A stretch of 64,000 nt of DNA, taken from NCBI RefSeq assembly GCF_008329605.1, contig NZ_NPKO01000002.1, positions 620,001-684,000 on the forward strand. Direction: 5' to 3'. Shown here piece after piece: positions 1-8,749 of this stretch. How positions within the stretch are numbered: position 1 is the stretch's first letter; every line of letters begins with the position of its first letter. The position numbers and the translations under genes were made by a program. The stretch is from Mycolicibacterium sp. P9-64 (GTDB lineage: Bacteria > Actinomycetota > Actinomycetes > Mycobacteriales > Mycobacteriaceae). Under the pieces are notes generated by a model. That model searched no databases and was not told the DNA's origin. It was given only the letters and a program-made list of their open reading frames with translations.

Positions 1-2307
1 CGGCGGCGGCGGTGGGATGCCGTTGCTGACCTGGATCGTGATGATCGACCCCGGCACGGTCTGACCGCTCGGTGACGTGCCGACGACGGTCCCCGCGGGC
101 GTCGCGCTGTTGACCGGGGTGGCCTGGTCGGCGACCTGGAAGCCGGCGTCCTTGAGGCGTTCCCTTGCCGTGTCCTGGCTCATCCCGGAGATGGTCGGCA
201 CTCGCGAGCCGGGCGCTCCGTCGACGTAGCGGGGATCGGTCGGGGGGAGGGCGACGGTATCCGGGGTGATCGGCTTCATCGCGGTGAACCACGTGCGCGC
301 AGGTTCGTTGCCGCCGTACAGGTTGCCCGAGCTGCACTGTCGCAGCGGGAAGGAACACAGGTCCGACGGTGAGGTCGAGTCGTCGTAGATGTAGTTCGCT
401 GCGGCGAAGTCGCTGGTGAAGCCGAAGAAGCCCGACGACCGGTGCGCCTCCGTGGTGCCGGTCTTTCCGGAGACCGGAAGGTTCCACCCGACCGATCCGG
501 CCGCGCTCGCCGCGGTGCCGCTCTGGTCGTCCTTGCTCATCGCGTTGGCCAGTGTGTTGGCCAAGCCCTCCGGCACGACCTGTTCGCACGTATCGGTGGT
601 GACCGAGACCTCGGTGCCGGTGCGATCGAAGACCTTGTCGATCGGGTTGGGCGGGCACCACTTCCCGCCTGAGGCCAGCGTGGCCGCGACGTTGGACAAC
701 TCGAGCGGGTTCACCTCGATCGGCCCGAGCGTGAACGAGCCCAGATTCTGGCGCTTCACGAAGTCAGCCAGGCTCTCGTTGCTGTCGGGGTCGTAGTCGC
801 GGGCAGTGCCGGGCAGGGCATAGGAGCGCAGGCCCAGCTTGACGGCCATGTCGACGGTGCGCTGGACCCCGACTTGAGAGATGAGCTTGGCGAACGCCGT
901 GTTGGGCGACGTGGCAAGCGCGTCGGTCACGCTCAGTGTCCCGCGATAGTTTCCGTCGTTGAGCACGCACCAGGTGGCCTGCGGGCAGCCCTTGGCGCCA
1001 CCGCTGCCAAGCCCCTTGGCCTCGAAGCGTGCAGGCGCATCCAGCTGGGCGTTGATGCCCATGCCCATGTCGAGGGCTGCAGCGGTGGTGAAGATCTTGA
1101 AGATCGACCCGGCGCCGTCACCGACGAGGGAGAACGGCTGCGGCTGCATGGTTTCGCCGGCGTCCAGGTTCAGCCCGTAGGTGCGGTTGCTGGCCATCGC
1201 GACGATGGGATGGGAGTCCTTGCCCGGCTTGATCACGCTCATCACGCTGGCGACGCCCTCGAGGTCAGGTGCGGCGATGCCGTCGATGGCCGACTTCACG
1301 GTGCCCTGGACGTCGGGATCGAGCGTGGTGCGGATCAGATACCCGCCCTTGGCGACCTGCTCCTTGCTGATGCCTGCCTTGGCGAGGTATTCGAGGACGT
1401 AGTCGCAGAAGAAGGCGCGATCGGCGGCGGCAATGCAGCCGCGGGGGAGTTCGTTCGGCTGCGCCAGCACGCCCAACGGCTGCTTCTTGGCCTCCCGCAG
1501 CACGTCGGCCTGCTGCGGGATGTTCTCGATCATGGTGTCCAGCACGATGTTCCGACGCTCGAGGGCACCCTCGGGGTTGGTGTACGGGTTGAGCGTGCTG
1601 GTGGACTGCACCATGCCTGCGAGCAGGGCCGCCTGCTGCCAGTTGAGCTCGGAGGCGTTGATGCCGAAGTAGGTCTGTGCGGCGTCCTGGATGCCGAACG
1701 CACCGTTGCCGAAGCTCACCAGGTTGAGGTACCTGGTGAGGATCTCCTGCTTGGTGAACGTCTTGTCCAGCGTCAGTGCCATGCGGATCTCGCGGAGCTT
1801 GCGCGCGGGGGTGGTCTCGATGGCCGCGCGCTTCTCGGCGTCGGTCTGCGCGATCACCAGCAGCTGATAGTTCTTGACGTACTGCTGCTCGAGGGTGGAA
1901 CCGCCGCGGGTGTCCAGGTCGCCGGACGCGTAGCCGGCCAGGCCAGTCAGGGTGCCTTGCCAGTCCACACCATTGTGCTCGGCGAACCGTTTGTCCTCGA
2001 TCGAGACGATGGCCAACTTCATGGTGTCGGCGATCTGATCGCCAGGAACTTCGAACCGTCGTTGGCTGTAGAGCCAGGCGATCGGGTTGCCCTTCGCGTC
2101 GACCATCGTCGACACCGCGGGAACCTCGCCCTCGACGAGCTGCGCCGAGCCGTTGGCAACCACATCGGAGGCTCGGTTCGACATCAGACCGAAGCCGCCG
2201 ACGAGGGGAAACATGATCCCCGCAGCTACGACACTCGCGAGCAGGCAGCACCACGCCAATTTGATGACCGTTACCGCGATCGGTGGTCGGCTTGGCGGCT
2301 CGGACAT
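1..2307 (-). CDS. ponA2: Bifunctional class A penicillin-binding protein with PASTA domain (3' end outside window)
   Basis: Polymerises and cross-links peptidoglycan at the outer face of the membrane. The visible 769 codons start at ATG 2307 and run off the left edge. A short cytoplasmic tail is followed by one membrane segment (about residues 10-36). The glycosyltransferase domain carries EDKRF with the catalytic Glu at about 104. The transpeptidase domain carries SIFK (Ser401, Lys404), an SPN motif and SGKTGT (Lys near 615). A PASTA repeat follows, then a Gly/Pro-rich tail that is cut by the window edge. This matches mycobacterial PonA2 (Rv3682). Divergent to whiB4. Long plus-strand reading frames across it are antisense shadows. 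Confidence 0.95.
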   Translation of the reverse strand, partial: MSEPPSRPPIAVTVIKLAWCCLLASVVAAGIMFPLVGGFGLMSNRASDVVANGSAQLVEGEVPAVSTMVDAKGNPIAWLYSQRRFEVPGDQIADTMKLAIVSIEDKRFAEHNGVDWQGTLTGLAGYASGDLDTRGGSTLEQQYVKNYQLLVIAQTDAEKRAAIETTPARKLREIRMALTLDKTFTKQEILTRYLNLVSFGNGAFGIQDAAQTYFGINASELNWQQAALLAGMVQSTSTLNPYTNPEGALERRNIVLDTMIENIPQQADVLREAKKQPLGVLAQPNELPRGCIAAADRAFFCDYVLEYLAKAGISKEQVAKGGYLIRTTLDPDVQGTVKSAIDGIAAPDLEGVASVMSVIKPGKDSHPIVAMASNRTYGLNLDAGETMQPQPFSLVGDGAGSIFKIFTTAAALDMGMGINAQLDAPARFEAKGLGSGGAKGCPQATWCVLNDGNYRGTLSVTDALATSPNTAFAKLISQVGVQRTVDMAVKLGLRSYALPGTARDYDPDSNESLADFVKRQNLGSFTLGPIEVNPLELSNVAATLASGGKWCPPNPIDKVFDRTGTEVSVTTDTCEQVVPEGLANTLANAMSKDDQSGTAASAAGSVGWNLPVSGKTGTTEAHRSSGFFGFTSDFAAANYIYDDSTSPSDLCSFPLRQCSSGNLYGGNEPARTWFTAMKPITPDTVALPPTDPRYVDGAPGSRVPTISGMSQDTARERLKDAGFQVADQATPVNSATPAGTVVGTSPSGQTVPGSIITIQVSNGIPPPPP

Positions 2308-2489
2308 GGGTACAGAGTAGCGACGTCCTAGTCGAACAACCCGCCAGCCGTTGGCCTCGACGATCAGGACTTACCGAAGGCTGCGAACCTCCTGGACATG
2401 CAGCAAGATGGATGACGGCACGGTCGTGCCAAAAAAACCGGATTTGACTGTTGCGCAAAACCCCCCTGACCACCTAGCTTGGACACACA

Positions 2490-2536
2490 GTGCGATCTAG
2501 GTAACACAACTAGTCGCAATGTGGCGTAGATCGCAC
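2490..2536. promoter_or_regulatory. 9-bp inverted repeat in the ponA2-whiB4 intergenic region
   Basis: A perfect 9-bp dyad, GTGCGATCT at 2490-2498 and AGATCGCAC at 2528-2536, with 29 bp between the arms. It ends 57 bp before the whiB4 start. It could be a protein operator or a leader hairpin. The rest of the 286-bp gap between the divergent genes shows no other structure that I can support. Confidence 0.4.
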
Positions 2537-2593
2537 CAGCGTTCTACACCTGAAATGGACCGCCCCACAGGCGGCTCGACGGAGGGATCGCTG

Positions 2594-2950
2594 GTGTCAG
2601 GAACACGGCCCGCGGCGCGCAGGACAATCGCTACTTCTCCTGTCAATGGTGTAGTCCAAGGTAAAGAGGCGGAGGCCCGCATCGCGTGGGTTTCCCAGGC
2701 GCGCTGCAGACAAGCTGATCCTGACGAGTTATTCGTTCGCGGCGCCGCCCAGCGCAAAGCCGCCGTCATCTGCCGGCACTGCCCCGTCATCTCCGAATGC
2801 GGCGCCGATGCACTCGACAATCGCGTCGAGTTCGGCGTATGGGGCGGCATGACCGAACGTCAGCGCCGCGCACTCCTCAAGCAGCATCCCGAGGTGGTGT
2901 CCTGGTCGGAGTTCTTTGCCGCCCAGCGGAAGCACCGCAACGCGGTCTAG
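2594..2950 (+). CDS. whiB4: WhiB-family [4Fe-4S] redox-sensing regulator WhiB4
   Basis: Iron-sulfur transcription factor that responds to oxygen and oxidants; WhiB4 of M. tuberculosis modulates antioxidant genes. GTG 2594 is chosen because GGAGGG lies 7 nt upstream and the product is then 118 aa, the family's usual length; an upstream ATG at 2519 is less likely. The four cluster cysteines are in ARCRQAD, CRHC and SECGAD. The WhiB signature FGVWGGMTERQRR follows, then a basic C-terminus that contacts DNA. Divergent from ponA2 and convergent with the ArsA-type ATPase genes. Confidence 0.95.
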   Translation: MSGTRPAARRTIATSPVNGVVQGKEAEARIAWVSQARCRQADPDELFVRGAAQRKAAVICRHCPVISECGADALDNRVEFGVWGGMTERQRRALLKQHPEVVSWSEFFAAQRKHRNAV

Positions 2951-2970
2951 TTAGCTCGGCGAGGTCGGTC

Positions 2971-4113
2971 TCAGGCCGCCGCTTCGCCGGTGATTTGGTC
3001 GGCGATGGCGCGCAGCGCCTCGAGATCGGACACGTCGAACGGCAACGACGGCACACCGACGATCGCCACCGCAGGGTTGGCCCCGGTGAAACGCGACAGC
3101 AGCCGCACCTCCCGCTTGGCCGTCAACGCGCGATCGGCGTGAATCCGCAGCAATGCAGCCGTCAGTGCGTCGCTGCCGGTGTCACCGTCGGAGGCCGCCA
3201 ACGTCTCGGCCGTCTCGTTGGCCTTCTCGGCGGTCAGCTCGCACAACATCGGATGGGTGCGGTTCAAGATGAGCCCCGCCAGCGGCATGCTCTCCTTGGA
3301 CAGCCGGTCGACGAAGAACGATGCCTCCCGCAGCGCGTCCGGCTCGGCCGCCGACACCACCACGAACTGGGTGCCGCGCCGCTTGAGCAGCTCGTAGGTC
3401 TTGTCTGCCTTCTGCCGGAACCCGTCGAACGTGGCGTCCAGCGCCTGCACGAATCCTGCTGCGTCAGCAAGCATTTGGGATCCAAGCACGGTCGAGAGCG
3501 CCTTCATCGCCAAGCCGACGACGCCGGTGACCAGCTTGCCGATGCCCCGCCCAGGGGCGAGCAACAGCCGCCAAAGTCTGCTGTCCATGAAACTGCCGAG
3601 TCGCTTGGGTGCATCCAGGAAGTCCAGCGCGTTCCGCGATGGCGGCGTGTCGACGACGATCAGATCCCACTTGTCCTCGGCAAGGAGTTGGCCGAGCTTC
3701 TCCATGGCCATGTACTCCTGCGTGCCGGCCAATGACGTCGCCACGGTTTGGTAGAACTGGTTCTCCAGAATCGCCTCGGCACGCTCGGCGTCCGAGGAGT
3801 ACTGCAGCACCATCTCGTCGAACGTCCGGCGCATGTCGAGCATCATCGCGTGCAATTCGCCGGTGACCTCCGGAGCGAGCGGCACGCGCTGCGGCGTGTT
3901 GCCAAGGCTCTCGATGCCGAGTGCCTGCGCGAGGCGCTTCGCCGGATCGATCGTCAGCACCACCACCGTGCGGCCGTACTCGGCTGCCCGCAGCGCCATC
4001 GCGGCCGCGGTGGTGGTCTTGCCGACTCCGCCTGCGCCGCAACACACTATGACCCGGTTGGAGGTATCGGACAGAATTGAATGCAAGTCGAGCGCACGGG
4101 GTGCGGTGCTCAT
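2971..4113 (-). CDS. ArsA/GET3-type anion-transporting ATPase (Rv3680 homologue)
   Basis: 380-aa P-loop ATPase of the ArsA/GET3 group. The deviant Walker A is [12 protein letters not shown] near residues 25-36, and the switch motif is [13 protein letters not shown]. It starts immediately after the stop of the upstream ATPase gene (TAG at 4114-4116, ATG from 4113), so the two are translated together. The pair probably forms a heteromer; the mycobacterial pair is linked to survival under glycerol and membrane stress, from memory. No arsenite-binding cysteine cluster is evident, so arsenite transport itself is unlikely. Confidence 0.9.
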   Translation of the reverse strand: MSTAPRALDLHSILSDTSNRVIVCCGAGGVGKTTTAAAMALRAAEYGRTVVVLTIDPAKRLAQALGIESLGNTPQRVPLAPEVTGELHAMMLDMRRTFDEMVLQYSSDAERAEAILENQFYQTVATSLAGTQEYMAMEKLGQLLAEDKWDLIVVDTPPSRNALDFLDAPKRLGSFMDSRLWRLLLAPGRGIGKLVTGVVGLAMKALSTVLGSQMLADAAGFVQALDATFDGFRQKADKTYELLKRRGTQFVVVSAAEPDALREASFFVDRLSKESMPLAGLILNRTHPMLCELTAEKANETAETLAASDGDTGSDALTAALLRIHADRALTAKREVRLLSRFTGANPAVAIVGVPSLPFDVSDLEALRAIADQITGEAAA

Positions 4114-5151
4114 CTACCTAACTCCCTGTTGGGCAAGCGCTTCGGCGAGTTCGTAAAGGCTTCCGAGATCTACACCGTCGCGGATCGCAGGCAACTCGAG
4201 CCGCGAGACGTCGAGTTCGTCCAATTGCTCGGCACTTTCGGCGCGGGCAGTGATGCGGGTCGCGTGCTGAATGCCCTCGGTGAGCAGGCCGGCAAAGTCG
4301 CCATCGGTCAGGTCGATGCCTGCCTTGGCCAGACCGGCCCGCACCGCGTCGGCGTCGACGTCACCCTCTGCGGCCTTGGCCAGGTCGTCGGCGGGGAGGT
4401 AGGCCGGGATGTTGCGGTTGACGATGACGCTGCCGATCGGCAACCCGAGCTCCCTTAGCTCGTCGATCGCCTCGACGGTCTCCTGGATGGGCAACGCCTC
4501 GAGCAGGGTCACCAGGTGAATGGCGGTCTTGTCCGAATGCAGCAGCTTCACGACACCGTCTGCCTGCGAGTGCACGGGGCCACCCTTGGCGAGCTCGGAG
4601 ACGGCCTGCGTGACGTCGAGGAAGCGGGCGATCCGCCCGGTCGGCGGGGCGTCCACCACGACCGCGTCGTAGCCCGAGGTGCCCTTCGCCTTGTCCTTTT
4701 CGCCGCGCGTCACGATTTCCTTGATCTTGCCGGTGAGCAGCACGTCGCGAAGGCCCGGCGCGATCGTCGTCGCGAACTCGATCGCGCCGATCCGCCGCAT
4801 CGCCCGCCCGGCGATGCCGAGGTTGTAGAACATGTCGAGGTACTCCAGGAACGCGGCCTCGGTGTCGATGGCCAGCGCGTTGACCTGCCCGCCCCCGTCG
4901 GCGGTGGCGATCTTGACCTCCGCGTACGGCAGCGGCGGCACGTCGAACAGCTGCGCAATGCCTTGGCGCCCTTCGACCTCCACGAGCAGCACCTTGCGGC
5001 CACCTGCTGCCAGCGCCAGTGCCAGCGCGGCTGCGATCGTCGACTTTCCTGTGCCGCCCTTGCCCGTCACGAAGTGCAGCCGCACCTTGGACAGTCGGGA
5101 AGGCCAGCCGACAGATCTTCGGCCGTCGGATGTGGGGGACTGGGTCGTCAC
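4114..5151 (-). CDS. ArsA/GET3-type ATPase (Rv3679 homologue)
   Basis: 345-aa partner of the downstream ATPase. Walker A is VTGKGGTGKSTIAAA near residues 29-43, and VVVDAPPTGRIARF is the switch/Walker B region. The two genes abut without spacing, as expected for a stoichiometric complex. The N-terminal 20 residues before the first beta-strand are variable, so the exact start is less certain than the body. Divergent from the small DUF4177 gene, with 48 bp between start codons. Confidence 0.9.
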   Translation of the reverse strand: MTTQSPTSDGRRSVGWPSRLSKVRLHFVTGKGGTGKSTIAAALALALAAGGRKVLLVEVEGRQGIAQLFDVPPLPYAEVKIATADGGGQVNALAIDTEAAFLEYLDMFYNLGIAGRAMRRIGAIEFATTIAPGLRDVLLTGKIKEIVTRGEKDKAKGTSGYDAVVVDAPPTGRIARFLDVTQAVSELAKGGPVHSQADGVVKLLHSDKTAIHLVTLLEALPIQETVEAIDELRELGLPIGSVIVNRNIPAYLPADDLAKAAEGDVDADAVRAGLAKAGIDLTDGDFAGLLTEGIQHATRITARAESAEQLDELDVSRLELPAIRDGVDLGSLYELAEALAQQGVR

Positions 5152-5186
5152 TCCAGCAGCCTAACCAAGGCGACCTCCTCGACCGA

Positions 5187-5199
5187 TAGGCTCAGCAAC
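5187..5199 (+). promoter_or_regulatory. -10 box of a leaderless promoter
   Basis: TAGGCT at 5187-5192 fits TANNNT and lies 7 nt before ATG 5200, so transcription would start at the start codon. This supports the short start chosen for the downstream gene. Confidence 0.45.
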
Positions 5200-5361
5200 A
5201 TGAGCGAACCGACCCGGTGGGAATACGCGACCGTGCCCCTTCTTACACACGCGACCAAGCAGATTCTCGACCAGTGGGGTGAGGACGGCTGGGAACTGGT
5301 GTCCGTGCTACCCGGCCCGACCGGTGAGCAGCACGTCGCCTACCTGAAGAGGCCGAAATGA
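5200..5361 (+). CDS. Small DUF4177-family protein (Rv3678A-like)
   Basis: 53-aa protein, WEYATVPLLTHATKQILDQW followed by GEDGWELVSVLPG, typical of DUF4177: an amphipathic helix and a W-x-L-V strand. The function is unknown. Its stop overlaps the ridA-like start by 4 nt (ATGA), so it heads a translationally coupled operon with the RidA and MBL genes. The start is supported by a leaderless -10 box. Longer frames reaching back to 4516 are antisense to the ATPase gene. Confidence 0.85.
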   Translation: MSEPTRWEYATVPLLTHATKQILDQWGEDGWELVSVLPGPTGEQHVAYLKRPK

Positions 5362-5825
5362 GCGCCTCCCAATCCTGGCTGGCGAAGCTCGCAGAGCTGG
5401 GTATCTCGCTGCCCGACGTCGTGGCTCCGCTCGCGGCGTACGTACCCGCGGTGCGCACCGGAAACTTGGTCTACACGTCAGGCCAGTTGCCGATGCAGTC
5501 CGGCCAACTGCCCGCCAGTGGCAAGGTCGGCGCCGAGGTCACCCCGGAGGACGGCAAGGCGCTGGCACGGATCTGTGCCCTCAACGCCTTGGCCGCCGTG
5601 CACTCGTTGGTCGGCATCGACTCCGTCGTCCGCGTCGTCAAGGTCGTCGGGTTCGTCGCGTCGACGCCAGGCTTCAACGGCCAGCCCGGCGTCGTCAACG
5701 GCGCCTCCGAGCTGTTCGGTGAGGTCTTCGGTGACGCCGGCGCGCACGCCCGGTCGGCGGTCGGGGTGTCGGAGCTGCCGTTGAACGCGCCGGTCGAGGT
5801 GGAGCTCATCGTCGAGGTCGCGTGA
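5358..5825 (+). CDS. RidA/YjgF/Rv3678c-family protein
   Basis: 155-aa member of the RidA superfamily, whose best-studied members hydrolyse reactive enamine/imine intermediates. Visible features are the N-terminal YVPAVRTGNLVYTSGQLP strand pair and a C-terminal VEVELIVEVA strand. The archetypal RidA arginine motif (C-x-R-x-x-x-V) is not obvious near the C-terminus, so it belongs to a divergent subgroup and enamine deamination is not certain. It overlaps the upstream gene by 4 nt. Its stop codon overlaps the first copy of a 26-bp tandem repeat that leads to the MBL gene. Confidence 0.85.
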   Translation: MSASQSWLAKLAELGISLPDVVAPLAAYVPAVRTGNLVYTSGQLPMQSGQLPASGKVGAEVTPEDGKALARICALNALAAVHSLVGIDSVVRVVKVVGFVASTPGFNGQPGVVNGASELFGEVFGDAGAHARSAVGVSELPLNAPVEVELIVEVA

Positions 5826-5899
5826 GCGACTATCGGGCGGAGGTCGCGTGAGCGACTATCGGGCGGAGGTCGCGTGAGCGACTATCGGGCGGAGGTCGC
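5822..5899 (+). repeat. Three perfect 26-bp tandem repeats carrying coupled start/stop codons
   Basis: The unit (copies 5822-5847, 5848-5873, 5874-5899) contains a GGGCGGAGG ribosome site. Each copy begins with GTG and encodes the nonapeptide VSDYRAEVA. The stop TGA of each mini-ORF overlaps the GTG of the next copy as GTGA. The first GTG overlaps the ridA-like stop, and the last unit's end supplies the GTG start of the MBL gene. The unit end (GAGGTCGCGTGA) equals the end of the ridA-like gene, so it probably arose by local duplication of a translational coupling junction. Confidence 0.9.
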
Positions 5900-6697
5900 G
5901 TGACCCTCGAACATCCGGCCTACGGGCAGCTGCGCCGCGTCACCGACACGGCGTCGGTGCTGCTGTGCGACAACCCCGGTCTGATGACGCTGGACGGCAC
6001 CAACACCTGGGTGCTGCAGGGGCCGGGTAGCGACGAGATCGTGATCGTCGATCCCGGACCCGACGACGACGAGCACATCGGCCGGATCGCGAGTCTCGGC
6101 AAGATTCCGCTGGTGCTCATCAGCCACAAGCACGAGGACCACACCGGTGCCATCGACAAGATCGTCGAGCGCACCGGTGCGGTGGTGCGCTCGGTCGGCA
6201 GCGGGTTCCTGCGCGGTCTTGGTGGTCCGCTGACCGACGGTGAGGTGATCGACGCCGCGGGCCTGCGCATCACCGTGATGGCGACGCCAGGACACACAGC
6301 GGACTCGCTGTCGTTCCTCGTCGACGTCCGGAGCGACGGGAGAGGTGGAGCCGTGCTGACCGCCGACACGGTGCTCGGCCGCGGCACCACTGTCATCGAC
6401 ACCGAGGACGGCAGCCTGCGGGACTACCTCGAGTCACTGCGACGACTGCACGGCCTCGGCCGGCGTGTCGTGCTGCCAGGGCACGGGCCGGAGCTTGGGG
6501 ACCTGCAGGCCGTCGCCGCCATGTACCTGGCGCACCGCGAGGAGCGTCTGGCTCAGGTGCGGGACGCGCTGCGGGTGCTCGGCGAGGACGCCACCGCACG
6601 CCAGGTCGTCGAACACGTCTACACGGACGTCGACGAAAAGCTGTGGGACGCGGCCGAGAAGTCGACCGAGGCGCAGCTGACCTACCTGCGCTCCTGA
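5900..6697 (+). CDS. MBL-fold metallo-hydrolase (Rv3677c homologue)
   Basis: 265-aa metallo-beta-lactamase-fold hydrolase. The metal motif is HKHEDH (HxHxDH) in LISHKHEDHTGAI, with further ligands in ATPGHTADSL, LTADTVLG and LPGHGPEL. The C-terminal extension resembles the LACTB2/beta-CASP-less group, and the substrate is unknown. GTG 5900 is the start, directly after three copies of a repeat containing a Shine-Dalgarno site. Third gene of the DUF4177-RidA-MBL operon, and convergent with crp across a strong hairpin. Confidence 0.9.
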   Translation: MTLEHPAYGQLRRVTDTASVLLCDNPGLMTLDGTNTWVLQGPGSDEIVIVDPGPDDDEHIGRIASLGKIPLVLISHKHEDHTGAIDKIVERTGAVVRSVGSGFLRGLGGPLTDGEVIDAAGLRITVMATPGHTADSLSFLVDVRSDGRGGAVLTADTVLGRGTTVIDTEDGSLRDYLESLRRLHGLGRRVVLPGHGPELGDLQAVAAMYLAHREERLAQVRDALRVLGEDATARQVVEHVYTDVDEKLWDAAEKSTEAQLTYLRS

Positions 6698-6712
6698 CCT
6701 ACCCGCGCCGAC

Positions 6713-6761
6713 TTCTGCGCCAGGGCAGCTCCCCAGCGGGGAACACGACCCTGGCGCAGAA
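6713..6761. terminator. Bidirectional hairpin terminator between MBL gene and crp
   Basis: Perfect 13-bp arms TTCTGCGCCAGGG (6713-6725) and CCCTGGCGCAGAA (6749-6761), extendable by about five more pairs with one mismatch, enclosing an inner CCCC/GGGG hairpin. It lies between the stops of two convergent genes. There is no clear U-tract, as is common in mycobacteria. Confidence 0.7.
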
Positions 6762-6775
6762 CTCGGCGGTGAAAC

Positions 6776-7450
6776 CTAGCGGGCGCGGCGAGCCAGTCGC
6801 TCGGAGTCCGAGATCAGCACGCTCTTGCCCTCGAGCCGGATCCAGCCGCGATGGGCGAAGTCGGCAAGCGCCTTGTTGACCGTCTCGCGGGAGGCCCCGA
6901 CCAGCTGGGCGATCTCCTCCTGCGTCAGGTCGTGCGTGACCCGCAGTGCGCCACCCTCCTGCGTGCCGAACCGCTGAGCCAGCTGCAGCAGCTGCTTGGC
7001 AACACGACCGGGCACGTCGGTGAAGATCAGGTCGGCGAGGTTGTTGTTGGTGCGACGGAGCCGGCGGGCCAGCACGCGCAACAGCTGCTCGGCGATCTCG
7101 GGGCGATCCTTGATCCACGCCTTGAGCGCGTCGCGGTCCATCGACACGGCGCGCACCTCGGTGATGGTGGTGGCGCTCGACGTCCGCGGGCCTGGGTCGA
7201 AGATCGACAGCTCGCCGAACATGTCGGACGGGCCCATGATGGTCAGCAGGTTTTCCCGACCGTCCGGTGACCGGCGGCCGATCTTCACCTTGCCCGAGAT
7301 GATGATGTAGAGCCGATCGCCTGGCTCACCTTCGGCGAACACAGTGTGCCCACGGGGGAAGTCCACGGGGTGCAGCTGCTTGGTCAGCGCGGATACCGCG
7401 GTCGGCTCGACTCCCTGGAAGATTCCGGCCCTGGCCAGGATCTCGTCCAC
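6776..7450 (-). CDS. crp: cAMP receptor protein, CRP/FNR-family global regulator
   Basis: 224-aa cAMP-responsive transcription factor. The N-terminal cyclic-nucleotide barrel includes [18 protein letters not shown], with the phosphate-binding Arg and Thr-Thr region. A dimerisation helix follows, then a winged helix-turn-helix with [20 protein letters not shown] as recognition region. GTG 7450 is chosen because AGAGGGG lies just upstream and the length then equals that of Rv3676; a further upstream start would add 15 unconserved residues. Candidate sites of the form TGTGA-N6-TCAC occur in this window at acs, the Ms1 RNA and the peptide importer. Confidence 0.96.
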   Translation of the reverse strand: MDEILARAGIFQGVEPTAVSALTKQLHPVDFPRGHTVFAEGEPGDRLYIIISGKVKIGRRSPDGRENLLTIMGPSDMFGELSIFDPGPRTSSATTITEVRAVSMDRDALKAWIKDRPEIAEQLLRVLARRLRRTNNNLADLIFTDVPGRVAKQLLQLAQRFGTQEGGALRVTHDLTQEEIAQLVGASRETVNKALADFAHRGWIRLEGKSVLISDSERLARRAR

Positions 7451-7551
7451 GTTGCCCCTCTTAAGCTGTTGGAAAATATGACACGCGCAGACCATCCCTT
7501 GCTGGATGGCTCGGCCAGTCTAATTGCAGGCCGCTTCGCGACGAGCCAACG

Positions 7552-7911
7552 CTACACACGATCGGCCTGTCGAGTCGCCCGAAATTCCGGATTACTTCCA
7601 CGGTGGATGTAGATCCGGGTCGGCAAGACCTGCTCGTATGCGGGTGATGTGCGGTGCTCGAGCCAGGTCTCGTAGGTGTCATACGCGTCATCGACGATGT
7701 GATCGTCGGGCCGCGCCGGCGGGCGTGCGCAGTCTGCCTTGGCTTGCTCCAGAACCGCCGCAATGTCCTCCGGTGACACCGTGTCGCCTTCGAGGTTGGC
7801 CTCCAGACGATCCAGCCCGAAGGTTGCCAGCATCAGCAACCCGGGGACGAATACCACTAGCAACCACGACACAGGCAGTAGTAAACACGGCGAAGATCTC
7901 AGGCCGATCAC
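7552..7911 (-). CDS. Small membrane protein (Rv3675-like)
   Basis: 119 aa from GTG 7911. One hydrophobic helix near residues 8-29 ([20 protein letters not shown]) is followed by a soluble acidic region ([20 protein letters not shown]) without recognised domains. It sits where M. tuberculosis has Rv3675, between crp and nth. A longer frame extends into nth on the opposite strand and is rejected as the gene start. Divergent from nth with 55 bp between start codons. Function unknown. Confidence 0.7.
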   Translation of the reverse strand: MIGLRSSPCLLLPVSWLLVVFVPGLLMLATFGLDRLEANLEGDTVSPEDIAAVLEQAKADCARPPARPDDHIVDDAYDTYETWLEHRTSPAYEQVLPTRIYIHRGSNPEFRATRQADRV

Positions 7912-7953
7912 GAAATGCCACCGGTCCAATCCGATTGATGTCGGTGTCGTCAG

Positions 7954-7966
7954 TAGGCTTGTTGAC
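7954..7966 (+). promoter_or_regulatory. -10 box of leaderless nth promoter
   Basis: TAGGCT at 7954-7959 is followed by 7 nt and GTG 7967. The arrangement predicts a leaderless mRNA and fixes the nth start. Confidence 0.45.
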
Positions 7967-8731
7967 GTGGCAGTCAAGGCGTCGAAAGGCAAGTCGGTCG
8001 CAAAGTTCGACACAGAGACCCACACCGGTCTGGTGCGTCGGGCCAGGAGGATGAACCGCACTCTCGCACAAGCGTTTCCGCACGTGTACTGCGAGTTGGA
8101 CTTCACCAACCCGCTAGAGCTGACGGTCGCGACGATTTTGTCGGCCCAATGCACCGACAAACGAGTGAACTTGACCACCCCCGCGCTGTTCCTCAAGTAC
8201 CGCACCGCGGTGGACTACGCGACGGCCGATCGCACGGAGCTGGAGACCCTCATCCAGCCAACGGGTTTTTACCGAAACAAGGCAAACTCGTTGATGAGGC
8301 TCGGACAAGAACTCGTCGAGCGGTTCGGCGGCGAGGTCCCCAACACCCTCGACGAGTTGGTGACGCTGCCCGGCATCGGCCGCAAGACCGCCAACGTCGT
8401 CCTCGGCAACGCGTTCGACATCCCCGGCATCACCGTCGACACCCACTTCGGCAGGCTCGTCCGCCGGTGGCGCTGGACGGAGCTGGAGGATCCGGTGAAG
8501 GTCGAGTTCGCTGTCGGCGAACTGATCGAACGCAAGGAATGGACGCTGCTCAGCCACCGCGTGATCTTTCACGGCCGCCGGGTGTGTCACGCCAAGAAAC
8601 CCGCGTGCGGGGTGTGCGTGCTGGCCAAGGACTGCCCGTCCTACGGCACCGGGCCGACGGATCCGCTGACCGCCGCCGCGTTGGTCAAGGGGCCAGAGAC
8701 CGAGCATCTGCTGGCCATGGCCGGTCTCTGA
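7967..8731 (+). CDS. nth: Endonuclease III, DNA glycosylase/AP lyase
   Basis: 254-aa base-excision repair enzyme for oxidised pyrimidines. The helix-hairpin-helix [14 protein letters not shown] contains the Schiff-base Lys. The catalytic Asp is in [13 protein letters not shown]. The [4Fe-4S] ligands are spaced C-x6-C-x2-C-x5-C in [20 protein letters not shown] 7967 is supported by a leaderless -10 box; an apparent extension upstream would overlap the divergent membrane protein gene. The TlpA-like gene follows after 18 nt, starting an operon nth-thioredoxin-Nudix-marP. Confidence 0.95.
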   Translation: MAVKASKGKSVAKFDTETHTGLVRRARRMNRTLAQAFPHVYCELDFTNPLELTVATILSAQCTDKRVNLTTPALFLKYRTAVDYATADRTELETLIQPTGFYRNKANSLMRLGQELVERFGGEVPNTLDELVTLPGIGRKTANVVLGNAFDIPGITVDTHFGRLVRRWRWTELEDPVKVEFAVGELIERKEWTLLSHRVIFHGRRVCHAKKPACGVCVLAKDCPSYGTGPTDPLTAAALVKGPETEHLLAMAGL

Positions 8732-8749
8732 CCTCAGCGTGAAGACTCC

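Noticed and set aside
874..2331. Long plus-strand frame opposite ponA2
   Set aside because: Antisense to a clear PBP coding sequence. The translation is low-complexity and shows no domain, a common artefact in high-GC DNA.
5822..5899. Tandem repeats as a CRISPR array
   Set aside because: The units are directly adjacent with no spacers, and they contain start/stop signals.
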